Made by a program: the position numbers and the translations under genes. From Hyphococcus flavus (GTDB lineage: Bacteria; Pseudomonadota; Alphaproteobacteria; Caulobacterales; Parvularculaceae), in contig NZ_CP118166.1 in assembly GCF_028748065.1 (NCBI RefSeq), positions 2,805,501 through 2,869,500 on the forward strand: DNA of 64,000 bases. Direction: 5' to 3'. The first letter of the stretch is position 1; each line of letters opens with the position of its first letter. Below, one piece after another: positions 20,133 through 28,694 of the stretch. The notes below the pieces were generated by a model. The model was not told the origin of the DNA. It saw only the letters and a program-made list of their open reading frames with translations, and did not search any database.

Positions 20133-20234
20133 CCGCTCTCCCCGGCGAAAGCCGGGGTCCAGTTTAAAGAATAATGACGGGCTTCGCCCGACTAGTACGT
20201 TTTGCTGGATCCCGTCTTGCGACGGGATGAGCGG
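20133..20234. repeat. Palindromic extragenic repeat with cloverleaf-like folding
   Basis: An outer inverted pair CCGCTC (20133-20138) / GAGCGG (20229-20234) and an inner pair CCAG / CTGG enclose three perfect hairpins. These are CCCCGGC-GAAA-GCCGGGG at 20140-20157, CGGGC-TTC-GCCCG at 20178-20190 and CCCGTC-TTGC-GACGGG at 20211-20226. It sits in the gap between the GFA gene and a glycosyltransferase gene. The design resembles dispersed REP-type intergenic palindromes of alphaproteobacteria. I saw no second copy in this window, so its being dispersed is inference. Confidence 0.7.
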
Positions 20235-20248
20235 AGAGAGAAAGTGAA

Positions 20249-21124
20249 GTGATCGAGCCAGCAACTACACAAGGCTATATCACCATGGCGTATGGCCATC
20301 GGCGTTTCTTTGAGATGGCGGTCAATCTCGCGCTGTCCGCCCGGCTGAACGATCCGAACAGGCCGGTCACGCTGCTCTATAAAGACTGTTCGGAATTGCC
20401 CGAAGAGCTGGCGCCGTATTTTCAGGACTGCAGGCCGTTTGAAAATCCCGAAGCCTATCCCGGCGTGACCATCAAACTCGGCGTCTATGAACCCTCGCCC
20501 TATGAAGAGACTTTCTTTGTTGACGCCGACTGCCTGATCATGAAGCGCGACATGGATCGCCATTGGGAGAAGTATGGCGCACAGGATTTCGCAATATCAG
20601 GCGATGTCGTAAAATCGGGCGCCGCCTATGGCTGCGATGTTGAAAAGATGATGGCGGCGGCGGGCGTCGATTATTTTTGCGATATGAATTGCGGCGTCCT
20701 CTTTTTTCGTAAAAGCGACAAAGCGCAAAAGGTGTTTGCGGATGCGCGCGCGCTTCTGGCGGAACGCCACCCCGATTTGATTGAGTTGCGCCCCCGCCGG
20801 GGCGACGGTCTTTCGGACCAGCCTTACTTCGCCGCCGCCATGGCCAGAAACGGTGTTGAGCCGGTCAGCTATACGCCGGAGGAGGGCACCATCATGGCCA
20901 CCACCTGGCGGGCGTCGGATATCGAATTCGATCTGGAGCATGGCATCAACCGTCTGAAGAAACCCACGGGGTTTCGGCTCATGGACCGGTTCTGGGCCAG
21001 GGGCTGGGTGAGCCATGAGACATCCATCGCCCATTTTATCGAGCTTAAACCCCGCGCCGCCTATCAGCGCCTATCGGACTGGCTGCGCGATCATTTCGGC
21101 GTTCCGCGCTTTCGCTTTGATTGA
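20249..21124 (+). CDS. Nucleotide-diphospho-sugar transferase-like protein (GT-A fold)
   Basis: A 291-residue cytoplasmic protein with the layout of GT-A glycosyltransferases of the glycogenin/GT8-like type: an N-terminal segment ITMAYGHRRFFEMAVNLALS, a nucleotide-sugar region, and a metal-binding DxD in EETFFVDADCLIMKRDMDR near residue 95. A later FCDMNCGVLFFRKS and a DGLSDQPYFAAAMA segment match the acceptor-side half. Donor and acceptor are unknown. The GTG at 20249 follows GGAGAGAG, which lies at the end of the palindromic repeat; ATG 20285 is an alternative. It stands between pdhB and pdhC with no evident role in that complex. Confidence 0.68.
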   Translation: MIEPATTQGYITMAYGHRRFFEMAVNLALSARLNDPNRPVTLLYKDCSELPEELAPYFQDCRPFENPEAYPGVTIKLGVYEPSPYEETFFVDADCLIMKRDMDRHWEKYGAQDFAISGDVVKSGAAYGCDVEKMMAAAGVDYFCDMNCGVLFFRKSDKAQKVFADARALLAERHPDLIELRPRRGDGLSDQPYFAAAMARNGVEPVSYTPEEGTIMATTWRASDIEFDLEHGINRLKKPTGFRLMDRFWARGWVSHETSIAHFIELKPRAAYQRLSDWLRDHFGVPRFRFD

Positions 21125-21190
21125 ACGGTTGTTTGCCGCTAAAGCACCGTGATAACTCTTTTCCTGCCCTAAAGACGAAGTGATTAATCC

Positions 21191-22519
21191 ATGCCCACGC
21201 CAATTTTGATGCCAGCCCTTTCGCCGACCATGGAGGAAGGCACGCTCGCCAAATGGAATGTGAAAGAAGGCGACAAGGTCTCTTCAGGGGACGTCATCGC
21301 CGAGATTGAAACCGACAAGGCAACCATGGAAGTGGAAGCAGTGGACGAAGGCACGGTCGGCAAAATCCTGATCGGCGAGGGCACGGAAAACGTAAAGGTC
21401 AACGCGCCGATTGCCGTCCTGCTCGAAGATGGCGAGAGCGCCGGAGATATTGATCTTGGCGCGCTGGAGAACGGGTCTGGCGGCGGAACAGGCGAGGTGG
21501 AAAAAGACCAGTCTGAGGAAGCCCCTAAAGCGGCAAATGGCGCCGCGTCCGCTCCTCAAAAAGCGGCGAGTTCGTCCACGAACCCAGCCCCTTCAGCAAA
21601 CGGGCGCGTTCTTGCGTCGCCTTTGGCGAAACGTCTTGCTGAACAGGAAGGCATAGATCTTTCGGCTTTGACCGGCTCCGGTCCGCGGGGCCGCATCGTC
21701 AAGCGCGATATCGAAAAAGCGAAGAAAGAAGGCGTCAGCGCCAAACCTGCTTCGGCGCCAATGCCGGGATCTGGACAAATCGCGCCTGCCTCTGTCGATG
21801 CAAGGCTTTATCCGGCGGAAAGCTATACCGCCGTGAAGCTCGACGGCATGCGCAAGACCATCGCCAAACGCCTCACGCAAAGCTTCAACCAGGAAGTCCC
21901 GCACTTTCCACTGAATGTTGACATTGAACTCGACAACCTACTGGCGGCGCGCGCGCGTATTAACGCGACCTCTCCCAAGGAAGGCGACGAAGCATTCAAG
22001 CTGTCGGTCAACGACTTCATCATCAAGGCGTCCGCCATGGCGCTGAAAAAAGTACCGGCCGCGAACGCGACTTACACGGACGAAGCGATCCTGCTGCATA
22101 AACATGCCGATATTGGCGTCGCGGTGGCGATTGACGGTGGCCTGATCACGCCGATTGTCTGGAAAGCGGAAGAAAAAGGCCTGAAAACCATTTCCGCTGA
22201 AGTGAAAGACATGGCGGGCCGGGCGCGCAACAAAAAGCTTAAGCCCGAGGAATATCAGGGTGGCACGTTTTCGGTTTCCAATCTCGGCATGTTCGGAATC
22301 ACGTCCTTCGCCTCCATCGTGAACCAGCCGCACGGGGCGATCATGTCAGTTGGCGCCGGCGAGCAGCGGCCCGTTGTCCGCGACGGACAGATTGTGGCGC
22401 GGACCATGATGACCGTAACACTTACTTGTGATCACCGGGTGGTGGATGGAGCGGTGGGCGCTGAATTCCTTGCGGCGTTCAAATCATTCATCGAAGAACC
22501 TGCCGCGATGCTGCTTTAG
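21191..22519 (+). CDS. pdhC: Dihydrolipoamide acetyltransferase, pyruvate dehydrogenase E2
   Basis: A 442-residue E2 core protein. One lipoyl domain covers residues 1-80 ([13 protein letters not shown]), followed by an Ala/Ser-rich linker. The peripheral subunit-binding domain runs from [17 protein letters not shown] to [15 protein letters not shown] (about 138-177), and the catalytic chloramphenicol-acetyltransferase-like domain begins near 212. It contains [18 protein letters not shown] and the active-site [15 protein letters not shown]. It moves acetyl from E1 to CoA. Its lipoyl domain is almost residue-for-residue that of pdhB, but codons differ at many synonymous sites. No lpd gene follows. 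Confidence 0.96.
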   Translation: MPTPILMPALSPTMEEGTLAKWNVKEGDKVSSGDVIAEIETDKATMEVEAVDEGTVGKILIGEGTENVKVNAPIAVLLEDGESAGDIDLGALENGSGGGTGEVEKDQSEEAPKAANGAASAPQKAASSSTNPAPSANGRVLASPLAKRLAEQEGIDLSALTGSGPRGRIVKRDIEKAKKEGVSAKPASAPMPGSGQIAPASVDARLYPAESYTAVKLDGMRKTIAKRLTQSFNQEVPHFPLNVDIELDNLLAARARINATSPKEGDEAFKLSVNDFIIKASAMALKKVPAANATYTDEAILLHKHADIGVAVAIDGGLITPIVWKAEEKGLKTISAEVKDMAGRARNKKLKPEEYQGGTFSVSNLGMFGITSFASIVNQPHGAIMSVGAGEQRPVVRDGQIVARTMMTVTLTCDHRVVDGAVGAEFLAAFKSFIEEPAAMLL

Positions 22520-23179
22520 AAGTTGGGCCAGAGCTATTGCGGCGCAAAAGAGCTTGGAACTCTCTCGAGCTACCACTTGAAAGCCGAGAAACTTGAAACT
22601 CTAACTAAATCAATGCGTTGATGCGGTTTTCGTGTTATGGTCCCGTAGTATGGGATTACAATTCGTGATGTTGTAACGCAAAATCGCCATGATTTTGCCG
22701 CGACTTTATTCCAATTGAGAGCTATATCCTGCCATGCACTCGGGCGTTGAGTATCTCGTGTGTAGGCGAGGCTGCAGCGAATTCTCTCTCCCCCGTGCTG
22801 TTTCAAGCCTCGCCGCCCTCTCTTAAAGTTGTAAAATTTCCCGTTTAAGGCGAACTGCATTCCATGCTTGCATCTTGATAAATGTAAGTTTATAACATCA
22901 CGAGAGCGCGGTTGAACTGCGATCTCAACAAAATCAGTAGCGTTGGTTTTAGTAAGTTGCGTAATCGCGGGCGGTCTCAAGTCCCCCATAGAGGCCGCCC
23001 GCTTTCTAATTTCCCCTAGATTTCCTCAAAATTTGCACTTGCGAAGACTATGACGCTGCTCTAAGAGCGCGCCTTTCGCGGAAGGTTTCGGGCTTAAGTC
23101 CTGGCTCTGCCGTACCGCGACCCTAATCGGGCCAAGCCGTTAAGTCGGCGCGGCCGCAACCAACGAGAAGGTCAGTAAA
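22520..23179. other. 660-bp non-coding stretch before rplK, possible small RNA plus leader
   Basis: I see no credible protein here. A minus-strand frame at 22570-22989 lacks any recognisable domain. The stretch is richer in A and T than its surroundings. Two strong foldable elements are visible: a 9-bp stem GGCGAGGCT / AGCCTCGCC at 22765-22814, and a terminator-like hairpin at 22967-23005. Together they suggest an untranslated transcript ending near 23005 (inference). From 23012 to 23179 is the rplK leader, ending with GAGAAGG before the start codon. No tRNA is seen, nor the secE-nusG pair that usually precedes rplK. Confidence 0.5.
22967..23005 (+). terminator. Terminator-like hairpin upstream of rplK
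   Basis: GCGGGCGGTCTC and GAGGCCGCCCGC form a 12-bp stem with one T-G wobble around a 12-base loop, followed by TTTCTAATTT. It would end a transcript coming from pdhC or from an unannotated RNA before the rplK leader. Confidence 0.65.
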
Positions 23180-23608
23180 ATGGCGAAGAAAATTGCAGGC
23201 TACCTGAAGCTTCAGGTGCCGGCGGGTGCGGCGTCTCCGTCGCCTCCCATCGGTCCAGCGCTCGGCCAGCGCGGTCTTAACATCATGGAATTCTGCAAGG
23301 CGTTTAACGCCAAGACGCAGGAAATGGAAAAGGGGATGCCGATCCCCACGATCATCACGATCTTTTCCGATAAATCGTTCACGTTCGTTACAAAAACGCC
23401 GCCGGCGGCTTTCTATCTGAAAAAAGCCGCGAAGCTGCAAAAGGGCGGATCGACGCCCGGAAAAGCAGTCGCCGGTAAAGTGACAAAAAAACAGTGCCGT
23501 GAAATCGCGGAAGCGAAAATGGCCGACTTGAACGCCAACGACCTCGACGCTGCAACGAACATCATCATGGGTTCGGCTCGCGCCATGGGCCTTGAAGTGC
23601 AGGAGTAG
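23180..23608 (+). CDS. rplK: Large ribosomal subunit protein L11
   Basis: A 142-residue L11, which binds the 23S rRNA GTPase-centre region at the base of the L10-L12 stalk and contacts translation factors and RelA. It shows the Pro-rich switch region [20 protein letters not shown] at residues 12-31, [20 protein letters not shown], and the RNA-binding C-terminal domain ending [13 protein letters not shown]. The length is standard. rplA follows after 5 bases. Upstream there is non-coding DNA and then pdhC, not nusG. Confidence 0.98.
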   Translation: MAKKIAGYLKLQVPAGAASPSPPIGPALGQRGLNIMEFCKAFNAKTQEMEKGMPIPTIITIFSDKSFTFVTKTPPAAFYLKKAAKLQKGGSTPGKAVAGKVTKKQCREIAEAKMADLNANDLDAATNIIMGSARAMGLEVQE

Positions 23609-23613
23609 GGACG

Positions 23614-24312
23614 ATGGCGAAATCAGGAAAAAGAATCCGTAACGCACGCGAAACCGTTGATCGTAAAAAGCTTCACTCCGTCGAAGAAGCGGTGAAGCTC
23701 GTAAAAGCTGGGGCCAATGCGAAATTCGATGAAACCATCGAAGTCGCAATGAACCTTGGTGTTGATCCGCGTCACGCAGATCAGATGGTGCGCGGTGTTG
23801 TTTCACTGCCCAACGGTACGGGACGCGATGTTCGCGTGGCTGTTTTTGCAAAAGACGCCAAAGCGGAAGAAGCCAAGAGCGCTGGCGCGGATATTGTCGG
23901 CGCGGAAGACCTGATGGAAAAAATTCAGGGCGGCTTCATGGACTTTGACCGCGTGATTGCAACGCCTGACATGATGGCGATTGTCGGCCGGCTCGGTAAG
24001 GTGCTGGGTCCCAAAGGCATGATGCCGAACCCGAAAGTGGGCACGGTCACGCCGAACGTTGCGCAGGCCGTAAAAGACTCCAAAGGCGGCGCCGTGGAAT
24101 TCCGCGTTGAAAAAGCGGGCATCATTCACGCTGGCGTCGGCAAGGCGAGCTTTGCAGAAAAAGCGATCGCGGAAAACGTTCAGGCGTTTATCGATGCAGT
24201 CACGAAAGCCAAACCGTCAGGCGCGAAAGGCACCTATATCAAGAAGATCGCGATTTCTTCGACCATGGGTCCTGGCGTCAAGATCGATACGTCTGGCAAC
24301 GCAAGCGCGTAA
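23614..24312 (+). CDS. rplA: Large ribosomal subunit protein L1
   Basis: A 232-residue L1, which forms the mobile L1 stalk that handles exit-site tRNA; in other bacteria it also represses its own L11-L1 mRNA. The signature [20 protein letters not shown] is near residues 126-145, and the two-domain order is intact. In most bacteria rplJ would follow directly. Here a terminator at 24337 and about 9 kb of unrelated genes intervene, so rplK-rplA behaves as its own short operon. Confidence 0.98.
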   Translation: MAKSGKRIRNARETVDRKKLHSVEEAVKLVKAGANAKFDETIEVAMNLGVDPRHADQMVRGVVSLPNGTGRDVRVAVFAKDAKAEEAKSAGADIVGAEDLMEKIQGGFMDFDRVIATPDMMAIVGRLGKVLGPKGMMPNPKVGTVTPNVAQAVKDSKGGAVEFRVEKAGIIHAGVGKASFAEKAIAENVQAFIDAVTKAKPSGAKGTYIKKIAISSTMGPGVKIDTSGNASA

Positions 24313-24336
24313 AGGTTTGTCTGAATATACTCTTAG

Positions 24337-24364
24337 AAAACGGCCCCCTACGGGGCCGTTTTTT
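24337..24364. terminator. Bidirectional intrinsic terminator between rplA and a convergent regulator gene
   Basis: An 11-bp perfect stem AAAACGGCCCC / GGGGCCGTTTT with loop CTAC is followed by TT on the plus strand and flanked by A on the other side. It can act in both directions between rplA (ends 24312) and the minus-strand gene ending at 24398. Confidence 0.88.
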
Positions 24365-24397
24365 ATTGCGATCTCTGCCTTGCAGATTATTGCTGAT

Positions 24398-25741
24398 TTA
24401 TGATTCCGCTTGCCTTTGCGTGCGTTTGAGGCGTGAGAGTTCAAATTCGATATAGGGTAAGGTGCGCCGCGCCCGGAGTACGTATTCACGTGCGGATTTT
24501 TCATCACCATCGGCCATAAGCGACAATGCCAATGCGTATTCCGCCTCTGGTAATGCGGGGGAATGGGAATTGGCGAGACGGGCTTCACTCAAGGCGAGTG
24601 CCGAAAAATGATCATCGCCCGTATGAATTGCATACTTTGCATACGCTTCAGCCAAGCGCGCTCTGGCAATAATGAAATTCGAATCCGCGCTGAGCGCATC
24701 TTGGAAATGGCGGGCCGCTTCAAGATAGTTTTCAGGTTCTATCGGTTTTTTGAGAGTCTCGACCCCATTAAGGTAGGTAGCGTATGCACTTCGAGAACTT
24801 GTTCCGCCCGCAATGGCTGTTGGCGATTGCAATTGTTCGAACTCTAAAATCAACAAACGCCCCATATGATTGATGATTCTTGACCAGTCTTTCTCTGGCG
24901 CATCCGCCGGCAGATTATATTCACCTGCCCAAAGGGCGGTTTCCCGTCTGGCGTCGGTGAGGGTAACGAACAGGCGATAATTGTTGTCAAATTCAGCAAT
25001 TTTCCATTCTATTAAAGCGCTTACATTCGATTGTCTGGAAAGCTCCAGCGGTCTGATTGATGACAGATGTGCTGAAGCCTGCCTGCCCATTACATCTGTA
25101 TTGTGATGAAGGCTCAACAGCGTCGTGAGCGCAGATTCCAGTTTGGATCCCAGAAACTGTATATTTTCAGCCTTGTCGGCGACTTCGATCGAAGAAACCA
25201 TGACGACAAGTTTTGCGTCCTCATTGCCATGGTCAGGTGTAAAAGGTTTGCCACCGATCACCAGCGCTAACACAAATAGAAAAATGATTGCTGCAAGCGC
25301 GTACCCGGCCGGCGGCGTGAAGAGACGCTTGAACTGGTCTCCCCAGCGCTCTCCCGGATTTTCATCAGCGCCGTCATTAGCGTTTTCATCGATGATGACC
25401 GCGCTGCTGGTCAGGGCGTAGCCCTCGCCAGCGATGGTTTCGATCAGGTTTTCTCCGATGCCGCCTTGCTCCAGCGATACGCGCAACATCCGGACCCGCT
25501 GTTTAACGGAATCAGGGCCCACATTTATGTCGCCCCACACGCGCGTTTGCAGGTCGTGCTTGGAAACGGTCTTCGGCGCAACCTCGGCCAGCGCGCGTAA
25601 AAGCCGGAAGGAAAGGGGCGGAAGGCTCAGTGATTGACCATTAGCGCTGACGGTTCGGTCAGCATCGTTGATGTGCAGCGTTGCCTGTTCATGGCCGTTC
25701 GGCGACGATTTCATCAAGCCTGATCCCTTCACGCCATTCAC
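24398..25741 (-). CDS. Membrane-anchored winged-helix transcriptional regulator (CadC/ToxR-like) with TPR-like C-terminus
   Basis: A 447-residue protein. Residues ~20-112 form an OmpR/PhoB-type winged helix (LSLPPLSFRLLRALAEVAPK, TVSKHDLQTRVWG, VKQRVRMLRVSLEQ, ETIAGEGYAL). One membrane helix follows near residue 145 (GYALAAIIFLFVLALVIGG), then a periplasmic part with a domain resembling the TolB-like sensor of this class and helical repeats (NYLEAARHFQDALSADSNF and others). This is the CadC-like design, a DNA-binding domain driven directly by a periplasmic sensor. The start may instead be ATG 25714. It is divergent from a secreted YD-repeat-like protein, its likeliest target (inference). Confidence 0.82.
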   Translation of the reverse strand: MNGVKGSGLMKSSPNGHEQATLHINDADRTVSANGQSLSLPPLSFRLLRALAEVAPKTVSKHDLQTRVWGDINVGPDSVKQRVRMLRVSLEQGGIGENLIETIAGEGYALTSSAVIIDENANDGADENPGERWGDQFKRLFTPPAGYALAAIIFLFVLALVIGGKPFTPDHGNEDAKLVVMVSSIEVADKAENIQFLGSKLESALTTLLSLHHNTDVMGRQASAHLSSIRPLELSRQSNVSALIEWKIAEFDNNYRLFVTLTDARRETALWAGEYNLPADAPEKDWSRIINHMGRLLILEFEQLQSPTAIAGGTSSRSAYATYLNGVETLKKPIEPENYLEAARHFQDALSADSNFIIARARLAEAYAKYAIHTGDDHFSALALSEARLANSHSPALPEAEYALALSLMADGDEKSAREYVLRARRTLPYIEFELSRLKRTQRQAES

Positions 25742-25837
25742 TGACGGTAAAAGAACTTTTTACCGGGTTTTACTCCTAAATCACAGGTCCCGCAGGCAAG
25801 TATCTCTCACGCAGGAATTAGCGCTGAGGAGATAAGG

Positions 25838-27259
25838 ATGCAGAATACCGCCTGGACGACAGTTTTCAGAGTTTTGGCCTTTAGAACCCGAGCCAGTTTC
25901 ATTGCTCTGTTTTCTTGTCTTGTCGCGTTTGTCGCCCCGGCGGCTGCAGCGGCGGATACACGGCTGTTGCCAGTTCGCGAAGATGCGGTTTTTGTCGATT
26001 ATTTTGCAACGCTTCCATTTCGAGAGACTCCGTTTGCGCCCCTGTCTGGCATTCACCGGTTAACAGAAGCAGACGCGGCGCAACGCAACCATTTTCGTTT
26101 CGAGTATGACCGCAAGGGCAGGCCAATTCGTGTCGCCTTCATGCTTGGCGATCTGGTCAGAGAGGTAAATGACGCTGCAAATTACTACTTCTACACGCCG
26201 GTTGTAGAAATCTCATACGGTCCATCGACTGAAACCAGAATATTTTTCGACAAACATGGCAACAGGATCAATGCAAACGGGGACGTCTTTAGAGAGCAAT
26301 ATACGCTCGATAAAAACGGATACAGAAAAGAGCTGACTTTCTATGATCATAAAGACGAGCCATCAGCAAATAGCTGGGGCGTCGTTAGGTATGAGTGGTC
26401 CATTCTTGATGATGGCGAGGTTATCGAAAAGCGTTTCGATACCGAAGGTAACCTGGCGCCTTTGAGAGCTAGCCTACCGTTCTACGAAACACGGCTGCAC
26501 TACGGATATGCGGGGTGGTTATCTGTGATGCGGAACTACGGGCTTGAGGGAAAACTCGTCCTGAACGAACTGAACGCCGCACAGGACATGCTCGAGTTCA
26601 ATGCCAATGGCGATATCATGTCGTGGAATGTGCTGGATGTGAATGGCGATCTTATCGATGGGAATTCACCTCGTATTGCACGCGGCATCATGGAAAAAAA
26701 TGAATTCGGATATGATATTTCAGAACGGTATGAAAATGCCGCCGGCGAGCGCGTGATGAATGCATATGGCCGAACATACAATAAAACGACTTATGACGAG
26801 TTCGGCAATTATCTGGAACGCGGCAACTATACACTTGATGGCTCTTCGCTATTGATCAATGAGCAAAGAGGATACGCTGGCTTTAGATATGAATACGATC
26901 CTTCCGGTCATAACAGGATTTCGCTTGAGTTATTCGATGAGAACAAAAAAGGCGTCGCAAACGCCACAAGCGGTTTTGCACGGGTGGAATACGATTATGA
27001 TCAACAGGGTAATATGATCGAAATTAGGTTTCTGACCACTGATGGCGTTTTGATGGATCGGAATGATACTGGGCTGGCGATTATTCAGCATGAATACGAC
27101 TCACGCGGCAGACGGATTGAAACGCGGTATCTGAATGCCAAAGGCGTTCTGACGAATGACGCACGAACTTCAATCGCCGTTACGAGACGCGAATATGGAG
27201 ATCATGGCGTTCCGACGCGGGTGACAAATTACAACGCTGATATGGAACTCGTTGAATAA
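25838..27259 (+). CDS. Secreted protein with YD-like repeats, function unknown
   Basis: A 473-residue protein with a signal peptide (ASFIALFSCLVAFVAPAAAA, cleavage near residue 38). The mature part is a chain of imperfect units like YDRKGRPIRVAF, YDEFGNYLERGNY, YDPSGHNRISLELFD, YDQQGNMIEIRFL and YDSRGRRIETRYLN, spaced about 40-50 residues apart. These resemble RHS/YD repeats, which form beta-strand wraps, but there is no toxin domain and no RHS core signature. It may bind carbohydrate or surface material (inference). GAGGAGATAAGG precedes ATG 25838. It is divergent from a CadC-like regulator. Confidence 0.65.
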   Translation: MQNTAWTTVFRVLAFRTRASFIALFSCLVAFVAPAAAAADTRLLPVREDAVFVDYFATLPFRETPFAPLSGIHRLTEADAAQRNHFRFEYDRKGRPIRVAFMLGDLVREVNDAANYYFYTPVVEISYGPSTETRIFFDKHGNRINANGDVFREQYTLDKNGYRKELTFYDHKDEPSANSWGVVRYEWSILDDGEVIEKRFDTEGNLAPLRASLPFYETRLHYGYAGWLSVMRNYGLEGKLVLNELNAAQDMLEFNANGDIMSWNVLDVNGDLIDGNSPRIARGIMEKNEFGYDISERYENAAGERVMNAYGRTYNKTTYDEFGNYLERGNYTLDGSSLLINEQRGYAGFRYEYDPSGHNRISLELFDENKKGVANATSGFARVEYDYDQQGNMIEIRFLTTDGVLMDRNDTGLAIIQHEYDSRGRRIETRYLNAKGVLTNDARTSIAVTRREYGDHGVPTRVTNYNADMELVE

Positions 27260-27288
27260 GATCGCCGCTGGCTTGGCAGCCTTCCTGT

Positions 27289-27320
27289 AATAAAACGGCC
27301 CCCTACCGGGTCGTTTTATT
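27289..27320. terminator. Bidirectional terminator between convergent genes
   Basis: A 13-bp stem AATAAAACGGCCC / GGGTCGTTTTATT with one wobble and a short loop is flanked by T-rich sequence. It separates the YD-repeat gene (ends 27259) from the minus-strand FMN dehydrogenase gene and overlaps the latter's stop codon. Confidence 0.85.
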
Positions 27321-28527
27321 ATTTGTACCGCTCACCAAATCTGCCGTTGGGCGTAGAGATAATGTTGTGCAGGTTCATGGCCCTTAGCGAAGTCACGCCG
27401 GATAATTGCATTGTCCTGACGAGTTCGCCTTGCAGGATATTCAATACTTGTTCAACGCCAGCCTGACCAAAGGCGCCAAGGCCCCAGACCTGAGGCCGCC
27501 CGACGGCGACCAGATCGGCGCCCATCGCCAGCGCTTTGAATATATCCGTGCCGCGGCGAATTCCGCCATCGACAAGAATTGGAACTTTCTTCTTCACGAT
27601 CGGCGCTATCACAGCCAGAGATTCCAGCGCGCTTCGGTTGCTCGCTTCCTGCCGCCCGCCATGATTTGAAACATAAAGTCCATCGACGCCGGCGCTTAGG
27701 GCCTGTTTCGCATCATCGACAGAAACGATGCCTTTAATCAGCACCTTCATAGAGGTGTTGTTTTTCAGCCAATCCACATATTCCCACGTAAGGGCGCTAT
27801 TCGGCGGCGCCAGAGGCTGTAGGTCTTCCGGGAAATTTCCAAACCGCAAAGGCTGTTCCGTTACGAGATCATACGACAGACGGGCTATGGTTTCACGCTT
27901 ACCGCCCACGGGCACGTCAACGGTGAGCGCGACGGCTGGGCAGCCAGCGTCCTCGACCTTTTTCAGAAGATCCGCAACAAAGCTTCGCGGCCATCGGGTG
28001 TAAAGTTGAAGCCAGGGTTTCGGATCAGCGTAGGACGCGATGTCTGCATAAGAAGCGCTGGAAAGATTTCCCGCCATTGTAAGGTGCTTCGTTTTGGCGG
28101 CAGCTTTTGCCGTAGCGATTTCCGCACCGTCATGAAAAAGGTTTTGAAGGCCAATCGGCGCCAGCATGATAGGAGACTGATAAGTCCGCCCGAACACCTC
28201 CACAGATGTATCAATGTTGGTGACATCAATAAGCCGATGCACCCTGATTTGCAGATCGTCGAAAATCTCCCTGTTGGCGCGCAGCGTTTTTTCATCGTCA
28301 GACCCTGTCATCAACCACGCCCACGGCGCCGGCCGGATTTTGGTCTTGGCAATTTCTCTTAGCTCGAACACATTCAACGTTTCATCAGCCGCTGTAATGG
28401 CGGCCAGATCAAACCCAGCCGCAACGTTTTCGGCGAATGCGGGCATGATATTGCCGATCGAAATCAATGGAGAAGCAGCGGCAAATTCCAGAAACCGTCT
28501 TCGTGATGTAGATAGAGGAGTGTTCAT
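27319..28527 (-). CDS. Tat-exported FMN-dependent alpha-hydroxy-acid dehydrogenase
   Basis: A 402-residue flavoprotein of the lactate/glycolate oxidase family. The N-terminus SRRRFLEFAAASPLIS is a twin-arginine signal, unusual because most relatives are cytoplasmic or inner-membrane associated. The body is the FMN TIM barrel: an ITAADETLNVFELREIAKTK opening, SPIMLAPIGLQNLFHDGAE, LTVDVPVGGKRE, the active site SNHGGRQEASNRSALESL with the catalytic His and Arg, and the phosphate-binding VDGGIRRGTDIFKALAMGAD. It oxidises 2-hydroxy acids such as L-lactate, passing electrons to oxygen, quinone or cytochrome; the acceptor here is unknown. It is a single gene beside the copper cluster. Confidence 0.87.
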   Translation of the reverse strand: MNTPLSTSRRRFLEFAAASPLISIGNIMPAFAENVAAGFDLAAITAADETLNVFELREIAKTKIRPAPWAWLMTGSDDEKTLRANREIFDDLQIRVHRLIDVTNIDTSVEVFGRTYQSPIMLAPIGLQNLFHDGAEIATAKAAAKTKHLTMAGNLSSASYADIASYADPKPWLQLYTRWPRSFVADLLKKVEDAGCPAVALTVDVPVGGKRETIARLSYDLVTEQPLRFGNFPEDLQPLAPPNSALTWEYVDWLKNNTSMKVLIKGIVSVDDAKQALSAGVDGLYVSNHGGRQEASNRSALESLAVIAPIVKKKVPILVDGGIRRGTDIFKALAMGADLVAVGRPQVWGLGAFGQAGVEQVLNILQGELVRTMQLSGVTSLRAMNLHNIISTPNGRFGERYK

Positions 28528-28694
28528 AATATTTTCCAGAATCGGCTATATAAAAAGCAACCCTGTGGCTGCCATACATATTATCTTATTCAAATATCAT
28601 TAAATAATCAAATAAGTAGTGTGCCGCTTTAGCGGTATGAACAAAATGCGGCAAGGCTCAAAATCTATATTGAGACGATCTACGCTAGCGCTAT

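Noticed and set aside
17933-21430. Recent gene conversion between the two lipoyl-domain coding regions
   Set aside because: Many synonymous differences between the copies argue against a recent copying event.
22570-22989. A 139-residue minus-strand open frame upstream of rplK
   Set aside because: No domain, poor start context, and it runs over the terminator hairpin; it looks like chance in non-coding DNA.
28528-28694. AT-rich 167-bp gap between the FMN dehydrogenase and the DUF4396 gene, considered as an attachment site or small gene
   Set aside because: No direct repeat, no integrase and no open frame with a ribosome binding site; probably the dehydrogenase promoter region.
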